28,797 nt of DNA from CAJXCL01 sp964394335 (GTDB taxonomy: Bacteria; Nitrospinota; Nitrospinia; CAJXCL01), in assembly GCA_964394335.1 (NCBI GenBank), contig CAYMVZ010000017.1, forward strand, positions 1 through 28,797, in the 5' to 3' direction. The translations under genes and the position numbers were made by a program. Positions 1-8,100 of the stretch are shown here, in pieces. Numbering within the stretch: the first letter of the stretch is position 1; every line of letters begins with the position of its first letter. The notes beneath the pieces are model-generated. The model did no database searches and was not told the DNA's origin. It saw only the letters and a program-made list of their open reading frames with translations.

Positions 1-53
1 ACTCGCTAACCCCGCAGCAGAGCTGCGAGGAATGCGCTCGCTAAGCACTTTCA
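1..53. repeat. REP-like hairpin repeat, copy 1
   Basis: This is the first of three copies of a dispersed element. It starts with CTCGCTAA (2-9), carries a perfect hairpin CGCAGC-AGA-GCTGCG (13-27) and ends with the tail GCGCTCGCTAAGCACTTTCA (34-53). The same layout of CTCGCTAA, hairpin and CTCGCTAARCACTTTCA returns at 24521-24593, and the hairpin plus tail at 21399-21471. The hairpin sequence differs between copies while the tail is conserved, as expected of REP-type elements. No protein-coding capacity is seen in the first 230 bases. Confidence 0.7.
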
Positions 54-147
54 ATGCTGGTTGCAGTTTTTGTTGGCCGCAACTCAGCTATTTAGTTTGG
101 CATCAACCATGAATTGATTTGGTATTTAAAATGAGAAGTAACATAAA

Positions 148-193
148 GGGGTCAGGTCCATTCTTGACTGCATTACGGAATCGAAAGGATAAA
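148..193 (+). repeat. TCTTGACTGCAT repeat, left flank of higBA
   Basis: GGGGTCAGGTCCATTCT (148-164) matches GGGATCAAGTCCATCCT at 814-830 at 14 of 17 positions, so higBA lies between imperfect direct repeats. It runs on into TTGACTGCATTACGG, and relatives of this second part occur at 1711-1745 and 16228-16244. TTGACT (164-169) and GATAAA (188-193), 18 nt apart, would also make a passable sigma-70 promoter pointing at higBA. The promoter reading is inference. Confidence 0.55.
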
Positions 194-199
194 TTTATC

Positions 200-228
200 T
201 TGTTGCGTGTAGCGCAATACGCTATAAT
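200..228 (+). promoter_or_regulatory. higBA promoter with overlapping operator-like inverted repeat
   Basis: TTGTTG (200-205) and TATAAT (223-228) are separated by 17 nt, close to the sigma-70 consensus. An inverted repeat TAGCG-CAATA-CGCTA (210-224) fills the spacer and touches the -10 box, where a HigA dimer would be expected to repress. The -10 box ends only 4 nt before the higB ATG, so the message would be essentially leaderless, and no Shine-Dalgarno is present. Confidence 0.6.
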
Positions 229-232
229 TTGA

Positions 233-511
233 ATGATAAAATCCTTTAAGCATAAAGGGCTTAAAAAGTTCTATGAAACAGGTAAGACAGCAGGGGTTCA
301 AAGTAAACATCGTCAAAAGTTACGAATTCGACTAACAGCATTAGATACGGCAACATCTATTGAAGATTTGGATTTACCAGGTTTTCGGCTCCACCCGCTT
401 AAAGGCAATAGAAAAGGTTTATGGGCAATAGATGTAAGTAAAAACTGGCGAGGAGTCTTTAAGTTTGAGGAAAGTAACGTCTATTTAATTGATTATGAGG
501 ATTATCACTGA
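233..511 (+). CDS. higB: HigB-type toxin (RelE/ParE fold mRNA interferase)
   Basis: This 92-residue protein matches the HigB branch of the RelE/ParE toxin superfamily over its full usual length. It begins with an IKSFKHKGLKKFYETG-type N-terminus, has the central LPGFRLHPLKG motif and ends in the typical YEDYH. Family members cleave mRNA at the ribosome, and the C-terminal Asp-Tyr-His and conserved Arg/Lys residues are those expected of an active toxin. The gene overlaps the antitoxin start by one base (TGATG), so translation is probably coupled. Toxin-first order is characteristic of higBA. ATG 233 is the only methionine and matches the family N-terminus, although it has no Shine-Dalgarno and almost no leader. 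Confidence 0.92.
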   Translation: MIKSFKHKGLKKFYETGKTAGVQSKHRQKLRIRLTALDTATSIEDLDLPGFRLHPLKGNRKGLWAIDVSKNWRGVFKFEESNVYLIDYEDYH

Positions 512-801
512 TGAGTATGTTTAACCCTCCCCATCCAGGTGAATTTATTAAAGAAGTTTTTCTTGAACCGCATGGCATAAGTTACCGTGCGGTTGCCGCA
601 AAATTAAAAGTATCACCTTCAACGTTTAATCGTTTAGTTAAGGGAAAGAGTAATATCACTCCGGAAATGGCTTTGCGGCTCTCCAAAACTTTAGGTCGTT
701 CAGCAGAAAGCTGGTTAATAATGCAAGACAATTACGACTTGTGGCAGGCAAAACGGACTATAAACCTTGATGAAGTGGAGAAATTGGCCATACTTGCCTG
801 A
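511..801 (+). CDS. higA: HigA-type antitoxin (XRE-family HTH)
   Basis: This 96-residue helix-turn-helix protein is the cognate antitoxin of the preceding gene. The N-terminus FNPPHPGEFIKEVFLEP followed by the helix-turn-helix (about residues 22-60) and GRSAESWLIMQDNYDLW is diagnostic of the HigA family. It is expected to bind and neutralise HigB and to repress the shared promoter, probably at the inverted repeat at 210-224. Length is normal and no disruption is seen. The pair is flanked by an imperfect 17-bp direct repeat (148-164 and 814-830), which suggests it arrived as a cassette; that part is inference. Confidence 0.92.
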   Translation: MSMFNPPHPGEFIKEVFLEPHGISYRAVAAKLKVSPSTFNRLVKGKSNITPEMALRLSKTLGRSAESWLIMQDNYDLWQAKRTINLDEVEKLAILA

Positions 802-813
802 CCATAAAATTGA

Positions 814-830
814 GGGATCAAGTCCATCCT
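814..830. repeat. Direct repeat, right flank of higBA
   Basis: GGGATCAAGTCCATCCT matches 148-164 with three differences in the same orientation. It lies 12 bp after the higA stop and just before the stop of the convergent DUF4145 gene. Confidence 0.5.
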
Positions 831-837
831 CTGGCAA

Positions 838-1656
838 TTAGTACAATTCTTCCAACAATTTCCTTGTATCCATAATATATCTGCGACAACGTTTTTTATC
901 GACATTGTCGAGGTCATGTAATATCTCATTAGCTTGTTTCTTTATCTTGCGTATATCCCAGGTTGATTGATTATCGATATATGAGATTTTCCCTAACCAT
1001 TCTATTATTTCATCTAATTTCCAATTATCCGGTATTTTCCCTCCCGGGATATTCCCTTTTACTTTTTCTTTGAAAGCCCCTTCTAAGATAGATCGACACA
1101 AGGCAATACAAGCATTGTAAAATCCATAAATATAACAATATGTTGCTTCATAAAGTCTGTCTTCAATTCCTTTAGGTAATTTGCTATCCAAGCTAAGAAT
1201 AAGAGGACTTACATTAAAATACTTATCAAGCCATTCATCAGGGGAAAAATATGGTAAATTAAAAATTATTTGCAATTTTGCGACAGCTGTTGGATCATCA
1301 CGCTGTTCATGATAATCATAAGCTGTATGCAATAGTGAAGACACACTACCACCCCAAAATTCTCTTATAATGTTATATAATCTTTTAATTAATTCTCTGT
1401 CTTTTTGAGGAATCAATGCAATATTTTCCGGCGATAGTTCTTTCATAAGTTGTCTGTATATATTAATGCATTCATTAAACTTTCCTCTGTCACCGCTTTC
1501 CAATTTTTCCTCATATTCGTCAAATACAGTAATGCAGTCATGGAGTAATTTTATTATTTTATTCGTGTCAACGTATTTCCTTTTATCTTTCTTCATTTTT
1601 TTATAACTTTGACTGTTTTGTTCTGTTAAAAAATAGGTCAAGTTCATGCCTTGCAT
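838..1656 (-). CDS. DUF4145-domain protein, function unknown
   Basis: This protein of up to 272 residues is soluble, has no signal peptide and is rich in charged helices. The C-terminal part (about residues 165-270) looks like a DUF4145 domain: an AxxCYxxGxYxACIALCRSILE helix, a LDEIIEWLGK segment and a final KKQANEILHD motif. DUF4145 occurs alone or attached to restriction and other defence proteins, and its biochemical role is not established. The start is uncertain. ATG 1656 and the ATG three codons later lie inside a TTATGCAA repeat, and an ATG at residue 21 (MKKDKRKY) is a plausible alternative; none has a good Shine-Dalgarno. The gene converges with higA (36 bp between stops) and probably belongs to the same accessory segment. 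Confidence 0.6.
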   Translation of the reverse strand: MQGMNLTYFLTEQNSQSYKKMKKDKRKYVDTNKIIKLLHDCITVFDEYEEKLESGDRGKFNECINIYRQLMKELSPENIALIPQKDRELIKRLYNIIREFWGGSVSSLLHTAYDYHEQRDDPTAVAKLQIIFNLPYFSPDEWLDKYFNVSPLILSLDSKLPKGIEDRLYEATYCYIYGFYNACIALCRSILEGAFKEKVKGNIPGGKIPDNWKLDEIIEWLGKISYIDNQSTWDIRKIKKQANEILHDLDNVDKKRCRRYIMDTRKLLEELY

Positions 1657-1745
1657 AAAGCACTGTGCTTTGCATAAGGCACTGCAAAAGGAAGAACAAA
1701 ACAGTGCCTAATCTTGACTGCATTGAGGAATTGCAAGGATTAATA
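1648..1745. repeat. TTGCATAA and TCTTGACTGCAT repeat cluster
   Basis: GCCTTGCATAAAGC and CTTTGCATAAGGC occur as direct copies around a GCACTGTGC palindrome at 1648-1685. On the other strand the unit reads TTATGCAAAGC and is found three times at 22930-22998. A second element, ATCTTGACTGCATTGAGGAA (1711-1730), followed by TTGCAAGGATTAATA, resembles 161-193 over about 33 nt. The cluster fills the gap between the DUF4145 start and the pgk stop, so no gene is missing here. Confidence 0.55.
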
Positions 1746-1758
1746 TATGGAAAACCGA

Positions 1759-3255
1759 TCATTCCATTAAGCTTTTTGTTGCCGGAAGGTATTGGCTTAA
1801 AGATTTTCGTCCTCTATCTTTTAGAAAGGATTCCAGAAATTCCAGAGAAGCTCCACCTCCTGTGGATATAAAAAAGTTTGCTACAAAATAGTTCACAAGA
1901 GTGTAGAGGTCATGATCAAAAAATTTAATCTCAAAGAATTTGTGATTAATATTGTTTCCTATTGCTTTGTTTAATTCTTTTATAAACTCTTTCTCAATAC
2001 TGGAAAGACTGAACTGTTGAACAATAGCGGCAGTATCCCCTCCCCCTATTACAACTAAAGAGTCTTTGTTCCGTATGCATTTATTAAAAAGGGATTGGGC
2101 TATTCCCACAGAACCCCTCGCATATCCTTTATTAGTAGAATGGTCAAAAGCTCCAAGAGGACCATTCCAGAAGATATTTTTTATATTTTTATTAAGCAAG
2201 ATTTCTGAGAATTTCTTTAAGGATTTTGGCCCGATATCTAATTGCAGCTCTTTGTTAAAATCCGGGGCCTCTGATATTGAAAATTTTGGAGAATCGAAAT
2301 CCGGTGAAACTTTATAGTCCACAGGGAAGATGATCTCCACTCCATTATCCCCGGCTAGTTTAAGGATTTCACCGGCCAGCCTAATATCTTCACGGAAGTT
2401 TTCCGCATCACCCGTCTTTGGTTTTAATTTTTCCGGGATTTTCTCTTTACCTTTTTTCAAGTCCCTGTATAAAAGAAAGGCATTTACCATTTTCCCGCCA
2501 AGTATAATACGGCCGATGCCGGATTGAACAAACTGCTTGATTATACTTATTTTGTCTGACACTTTTGCACCGCCAACTATAAAAACGGTTTGTTCAGGAT
2601 CATTAATTATCCTTTCCGCTAACTCACCGAGTCGCAAAATCTCTTCGTTAAGGAGGATGCCCGCTACAGCAAGTTTCTTCCTTTTTTTCATAAGATTGGG
2701 AAGCTTTATGATACTCCTTGTCTCCCTATGGCTGACTCCAAAAGCACAGTTAATATATACATCACTTATGTTGGCCAAATCCTTTATAAATTCATCCCTG
2801 TATGAAGTATCCCTTTTGAGAAGGTAACGCAAATTCGGTAGGAACTTAATCCCGCCAAGAGGCAACTGGTTCTTTTTAACCATTTCGATTGAATGTTTCA
2901 ATTGGGAATCCATAGATTCCGGAGGGAAGACGATGTAAGAATCCTCGTATTGTTTTTTTAAAAGAGTTTCAAAATGAGAGCAAACAAACTGGAGGTTAAA
3001 TATCCCGTCCCAACTGTTATCATCCAGATGTTTATGAGGTCTGCCAAGATGAGACCCGATAATAATTTTACAGTTACCCTTTGTGAGTTGATGTATTTTT
3101 CTAAAAGTTGTGTCTAAAAATCTTCTGATGCGTTCGTCGTCCGTTACCAGGAATCTACCCGGTGCATCTTTTTTGAGCGGTACATTGAAATCCGCACGTA
3201 TAAATATGGTTTTGTGTAAAAGGTCTTTGGCTCTTAAATTTTTAAGCAGTTTCAT
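1759..3255 (-). CDS. pgk: Phosphoglycerate kinase, long divergent form
   Basis: It catalyses 1,3-bisphosphoglycerate + ADP to 3-phosphoglycerate + ATP in glycolysis/gluconeogenesis. Recognisable motifs in order are RADFNVP (20-26), SHLGRP (68-73), a substrate Arg in NLRY (about 143), SHR (175-177), the nucleotide-binding GGAKVSDK (228-235), GPLGAFD, GGGDTAA and STGGGASLEFLE near the end. At 498 residues it is about 100 longer than the usual bacterial enzyme. The extra length is spread over insertions after SHLGRP, around 110-135 and 255-330, and a tail of about 25 residues. The usual VNDAFG motif reads INCAFG (Cys170 for Asp). The key catalytic and phosphate-binding residues I can place are kept, so activity is likely. 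No other glycolytic gene is adjacent. ATG 3255 has only a weak AAAGAA upstream. Confidence 0.88.
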   Translation of the reverse strand: MKLLKNLRAKDLLHKTIFIRADFNVPLKKDAPGRFLVTDDERIRRFLDTTFRKIHQLTKGNCKIIIGSHLGRPHKHLDDNSWDGIFNLQFVCSHFETLLKKQYEDSYIVFPPESMDSQLKHSIEMVKKNQLPLGGIKFLPNLRYLLKRDTSYRDEFIKDLANISDVYINCAFGVSHRETRSIIKLPNLMKKRKKLAVAGILLNEEILRLGELAERIINDPEQTVFIVGGAKVSDKISIIKQFVQSGIGRIILGGKMVNAFLLYRDLKKGKEKIPEKLKPKTGDAENFREDIRLAGEILKLAGDNGVEIIFPVDYKVSPDFDSPKFSISEAPDFNKELQLDIGPKSLKKFSEILLNKNIKNIFWNGPLGAFDHSTNKGYARGSVGIAQSLFNKCIRNKDSLVVIGGGDTAAIVQQFSLSSIEKEFIKELNKAIGNNINHKFFEIKFFDHDLYTLVNYFVANFFISTGGGASLEFLESFLKDRGRKSLSQYLPATKSLME

Positions 3256-3569
3256 AGTTATTCTTTGTAAATTTTATGCAATGTCACTGATGCCCTTTTG
3301 ATAGGATACATTATCTCTTGTTATTATATTAAAACATTAAGCCTTTGTAAAATATTTAACCGATAATTTGAAGCTTCCCGTAGCAAAGCTGAACTCAAAG
3401 GCAAGCTTAACTTCGTAGCTCTGCAAAGTTTTTTAACACAACCCATCCCAAAGGGACATCCCTGGACTCAACCCTTCGGGCGGCCTTCCTTCGGAATCCG
3501 TCCAATTCAGTTTTCCTTACCGAATTGTGATTGCGGCAACTTACTGCTTTATGTTTTAATGATAAGAAA
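3256..3569. other. Intergenic region between divergent pgk and nnr, with repeats and short hairpins
   Basis: These 314 bases separate two divergent genes, so both promoters must lie here. The middle (3370-3510) is unlike its surroundings. It has a CCCGTAGCAAAGCTGA stretch related to the REP-like repeats, then several short hairpins in a row (CCCAAAGGG, GGGACATCCC, CCCTTCGGG). TTGCGGCAACTT (3531-3542) recurs upstream of glnE on the other strand (8380-8398). The TTG at 3531 extends the nnr frame, but it lies in this repeat and is not a credible start. Confidence 0.5.
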
Positions 3570-5108
3570 ATGGAAATCCTAACTGCAAAGGAAATGAGAG
3601 AAGTCGACAGGAAAGCCATAGAGAACTATGGCATCCCCGGACCTGTCCTTATGGAAAACGCGGGAATTCAGACGGTTATTGCCCTTGAAGAAAAGTTCAA
3701 TAACTTAACGACAAAGAGAGTCTCTGTATTCGCCGGTAAAGGAAATAATGGAGGAGACGGGGCAGTAGTTGCAAGACATCTTTTTAATAAAAAAGTAAAG
3801 GTTGAAATATTTCTTTTTGCTAAAAAAGGTGACATATCCCATGATGCAAAAATCAATTTGAACATCGCCGAGGACATGGGAATCCCAATTCATGAAGTCG
3901 AAAGCCTCGACAAGCTTAAAAACTTTAAAAGCCACCTGAATCATACCCACATTTTTATCGACGCCCTTTTAGGGACCGGTATCACCCCACCGGTAAAAGG
4001 AGTTTTGCAGTCCGCTATTATATTTTTAAATGATCTTAATAAATTTATTTTAGCAATAGACATTCCGTCCGGTCTGAATTCTGATCACGGAAATGTGGAA
4101 GGAGAAGTTATTAAGGCAGATATGACTGTCACATTCTGCCGTCCTAAAAGATGCCATTTTCTGTATCCTGCAGCAGATCTGGTTGGCGAACTAAAAGTCG
4201 CTGATATCAGTATTCCCGATAAAATTGTCAGCGATGAAAAGATAAAAGTTCATACGATCGATCGAAATGACATTGGCTCTTTGTTTCAGGAAAGAAAACG
4301 GTCTTCCCATAAGGGCACATACGGTCACTTGCTCGTTATTGGCGGATCTGTTGGAAAAGGTGGAGCAGCGGCCATGGCAGGTCTATCCGCTTTAAGGATT
4401 GGAACCGGTTTGGTTACATTAGCTGTTCCGCAATCAGTGAATTCGTCCATTGAAATGAACCCCATTGAAGTAATGAGCATCCCTCTTCCTGAGACCCGGG
4501 AGGGAAGTATTGATATTGCGGCAAAAGATAAACTTCTTGAGTCAATAAATGGCAAATCAGCAGTATTAATAGGGCCTGGATTATCTACTCAACAGGAAAC
4601 CATTGAGCTATTGCTTATGATTATTCCTGAAATTAAGGTACCGCTTTTAATAGACGCGGATGGATTGAACTGTTTAGCGGAGCATTTAGAAATTTTAAAA
4701 AAAGGAAAAGGCCAGGTCATTATTACTCCTCATCCGGGAGAGATGTCGAGGTTGACAAAAAAAACGGTCAAAGAGGTGCAGTCAGATAGAATTGGAATAT
4801 CTCAAAAATTTGCAACAGATTACAATGTTATTGTTGTTTTAAAAGGAGCCGGTACAATTATCGCTCTCCCTGATGGCAACACTTTTATAAACAGAACAGG
4901 AAATCCTGGTATGGCTTCAGCAGGAACAGGGGATGTCCTGGCGGGCATGGCAGCAGGGTTATTAGCCCAGAAAGTTTCCCCTGTTAACGCATCAATAGCA
5001 GCGGTTTATCTTCATGGCCTGGCCGGCGACAGGGTTTCACAAGAAAAAGGCCAGGTTTCCCTTATTGCAAGCGATCTGATTGAAGTTATTCCTTCTATTT
5101 TAAAATAG
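3570..5108 (+). CDS. nnr: Bifunctional NAD(P)HX epimerase / ADP- or ATP-dependent dehydratase
   Basis: This protein repairs hydrated NADH and NADPH. The N-terminal YjeF_N domain (about 1-215) epimerises the R and S hydrates, and the C-terminal ribokinase-like domain (about 230-512) dehydrates the S form using ADP or ATP. Visible motifs are GKGNNGGDG (56-64), DALLGTG and AIDIPSGL in the first half. In the second half are GHLLVIGGS, DADGLN, ITPHPGEM, VVLKGAG and the catalytic AGTGDVLAG (from 451). The 512-residue length and domain order are normal for the fused bacterial form. I chose ATG 3570 because the homologous N-terminus (MEILTAKEMREVDR) begins there; the 13 upstream in-frame codons fall in a repeat. 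The gene stands alone, divergent from pgk. Confidence 0.95.
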   Translation: MEILTAKEMREVDRKAIENYGIPGPVLMENAGIQTVIALEEKFNNLTTKRVSVFAGKGNNGGDGAVVARHLFNKKVKVEIFLFAKKGDISHDAKINLNIAEDMGIPIHEVESLDKLKNFKSHLNHTHIFIDALLGTGITPPVKGVLQSAIIFLNDLNKFILAIDIPSGLNSDHGNVEGEVIKADMTVTFCRPKRCHFLYPAADLVGELKVADISIPDKIVSDEKIKVHTIDRNDIGSLFQERKRSSHKGTYGHLLVIGGSVGKGGAAAMAGLSALRIGTGLVTLAVPQSVNSSIEMNPIEVMSIPLPETREGSIDIAAKDKLLESINGKSAVLIGPGLSTQQETIELLLMIIPEIKVPLLIDADGLNCLAEHLEILKKGKGQVIITPHPGEMSRLTKKTVKEVQSDRIGISQKFATDYNVIVVLKGAGTIIALPDGNTFINRTGNPGMASAGTGDVLAGMAAGLLAQKVSPVNASIAAVYLHGLAGDRVSQEKGQVSLIASDLIEVIPSILK

Positions 5109-5121
5109 AAACCATCTTTTC

Positions 5122-5160
5122 ACCGCGGAGGACGCTGAGTTCGCTGAGAAAATAACTCCC
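5122..5160. repeat. CGCAGAG/CGCTGAG-type spacer repeat
   Basis: CACCGCGGAGGACGCTGAG followed by TTCGCTGAGAAAA sits between the convergent nnr and glnE stops. GAGTTCGCTGAGAAAA is shared exactly with 10155-10170, between pntA and pntAB, and a CACCGCAGAG stub follows pntB at 12069. Heptamer-spaced GA-rich units of this kind are common spacer repeats in many bacterial genomes. Confidence 0.6.
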
Positions 5161-5177
5161 GCAGAAAGAACTTAAGT

Positions 5178-8100
5178 CTACTTCTTAACGGTGAAAAAGG
5201 ACTTGAATATTTCTCTCACCTGGCGGGAATGACGGGCGTAATCATCCAGAAAACCTTCCCTGTTTTTTTTCTCATTTTCACTTGTATGCCCCATTCTAAA
5301 TGCCAATTTGGACAATTTCTCGTACTTCTCCGGGAGTTTGCTTTCAGAACGTTCGTGCACAATTCTGATACCATTAATTACACGGCGCAAAAAATCATAG
5401 GATTCTTTGAGTTTGTTAGAGTGTTCCAGAGATAGAAGACCGATGCGGGCTGCTTCTCTTAAGACATCCGCGGTTCTGGTCTGCCGAAGAGCTGGAAATT
5501 CGCCCCCGGATTTCACCTGGAGTAGTTGCGCAATAAACTCAATATCTACCAGACCACCGTAGCCAACTTTAGCATCCTTTTTTTTCCTGGATTCCTTTCC
5601 TAATTCTTTTTCCATCTTCATTCTCATCCGATACATTTCAGCAGGGCCGCCATATTCAAATCGCTTTTCGTAAGCAATTTTGTGAGCCAGCTCCATAAAT
5701 TTTTTGCCAACTTTCTCAGAACCAGCTATAAAACGAGCACGGGTTAAGGATTGTCTCTCCCACAAGCGAGCCCGCTCTTCAAAATATTTCTTATAAGAAG
5801 AAAGTGGAAGGGTTAAAACTCCTTGTTTCCCTTCCGGTCTCAAGTCGGTGTCAATTCTATACGCATACCCTGCGGATGTAACAGAACCTGCCAGATCATA
5901 AATCATTGTCACCTGTTTAGTAAAATACTCCTGATTTTGAATTCGTTTGCTTCCAGTTCCTTCAGTTTGGCCTTCTCCTTCATAAACAAATACGATGTCC
6001 AGATCGGAACCAAAATCCAATTCACAGCCTCCAAACTTTCCCATCCCGATGATCGCAAACCCGCATTCATGTGATTTGCCATCTGAATCCTTAATAAGAG
6101 GCATTCCATAATCCGTAGTTAATTTATTCCGAGCAATCCTCAATGAATTGATTAAATAAACCTCTGCCAATAAAGACAAATCCGCAAAAGTATTGTCCAG
6201 ATCTGCCTCTTTCAACAAAAAACGGAGACCTATTCTTAATTCTTCCCCTTTTTTAAATTTTCGTAATACTTCTTTAATATTTCCTATTTTAGTTGTTCCT
6301 TCCAGATACTTTTCTAACTCTGCATTAATTTTCTCTTTTGGCTTAAACCGATAAATACTTTCAATGTCAAGAAGGGAATCAAGTAAGTCAGGCTGACGGA
6401 TTAAAACATCAGACAAATAACCACTGTTTCCAAATAAAACCAATAGGAGTTCAAGCAACTTGGTATGTTCTTTAAGCAGATCGAAAAAAATTTCCCGGCT
6501 TTTTAAAGATTGGATAAATTTCTCCAAATGGTTAATTGCTTCATCGGGATCACTCTGTCTGGCAGCAATTTGAAGAATAGCTGGAATAAGTTTTTCAAAA
6601 ACCGATTGACTTCTTGCCGTGGGGTGAGAAAAATCTCTGCCTTGTTCCAATAGCTGGAGATTTTTTATAACAAGTTGCTTGTTTTTAAAGTAATATTTTT
6701 CAACAAGTTGCAAAGAGGGTGTTTCCATCTTTCCTGCTAAAGCTGTTTTATAGAGCTTTCTCTCTCCATCTTTTTCTTGTTTGAACAGGTCATCAAATAT
6801 TTTATGAACCCTTTCGGTATGTTCGCCATATTTTTTTAGCAGCATTTCTGCAGAATTGTTCTTGTTTGTCCCTTTTATTCCCATTTTTTTAGCGAGTACG
6901 TTTTGATCTTCTTTTTTTATGGGAATGACATGAGTCTGCAATCCAAAAGAGATTTGAATTTTGTTTTCCAGGTCTCTTAAAAATCTATAAGCTTTTTCCA
7001 AACTATGATATTCTTTTTCTTCTATGTATTTGTTTTCATAGATTAATTTCAATGCTTTGAGAGTATTTCTTTCATGGATAAATTTATTACGGCCACCATA
7101 GATTAGCTGAAATACCTGAACGCTAAATTCAATTTCCCTGATACCTCCCTTGCCTAATTTAACGTCCATTGTTTTTGCCAGGCTTTTGAGTTTATTTTCA
7201 ATCTTTAATTTACCTTCCCTGATTTCATCGATAGCTTGAAAATCCAGGTATTTACGATATACAAAATTCCTTCTAATTTTTTCAAACTCTTTTCCCAATT
7301 CTTCGCTTCCGGCAGAAATTCTTGCCTTGATAAGAGCCTGCCGTTCCCAGGTTTGCCCCCATGATTCATAATATATTTCACAGCTTTGAATAGAAGAAGC
7401 AATATCACCGCTCTGACCTTCAGGCCGCAGACCCAAATCAATCCTGAAAACATTACCATCAGATGTAATCTTATTAATAGCATCCGTAACCATTCTGGCT
7501 AATTTACTGAAAAACTCATGGTTGCTTATACACACAAAATTATTATGGTTAGCATTGACTCTGATTGTTTTTCCTTCGCCGGAAGAATAAATATAAATAA
7601 TGTCGATATCCGAACTGAAGTTCAATTCTTCTCCACCTAACTTCCCCATTCCCAAAACAGCGAATTCCACTTTTCTCTGGTTGCCCTTTGCATCAGAGTA
7701 CACAGGTATCCCATTTTTTTTAATGAGCTCCTCTTCGCAAAACTCATAACTGTTCTGCAGGCACACATCTGCCAGATTGGAAATATCCTTGATTGTCTCC
7801 ACAACATCGGCGTAAGCCAGGAGATCACGAAGGCCAGTCCGGCTATATTCCCTTTTTTTAAAAAACCGGAGAACTTTCAATTTTTCATTATAAGACCGAG
7901 CCTTTTGAAGGAGTTGCCAGAGTTCTCTATAAAGAATATCTTTTGCCTTACTTTTGTTAAGAGTTTCATGTTCTTTCAGCCAATCAAAAATAGATGGGTC
8001 ATTTAAGAGGATATCTGTCAGCAATTGACTCCCTGAAAAAAGAACTATGAGCGCTTTCATCAGCCAGGGTTCATTATTGAGAATTGTAAAAAAATAATTT

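Noticed and set aside
1665..1871. Plus-strand open frame of 68 codons
   Set aside because: It overlaps the pgk 3' end on the other strand and consists partly of TTGCATAA and TCTTGACTGCAT repeats; no family resemblance.
3407..3619. Minus-strand open frame of 70 codons upstream of nnr
   Set aside because: It covers the hairpin island and the nnr start; it looks like repeat DNA read as protein.
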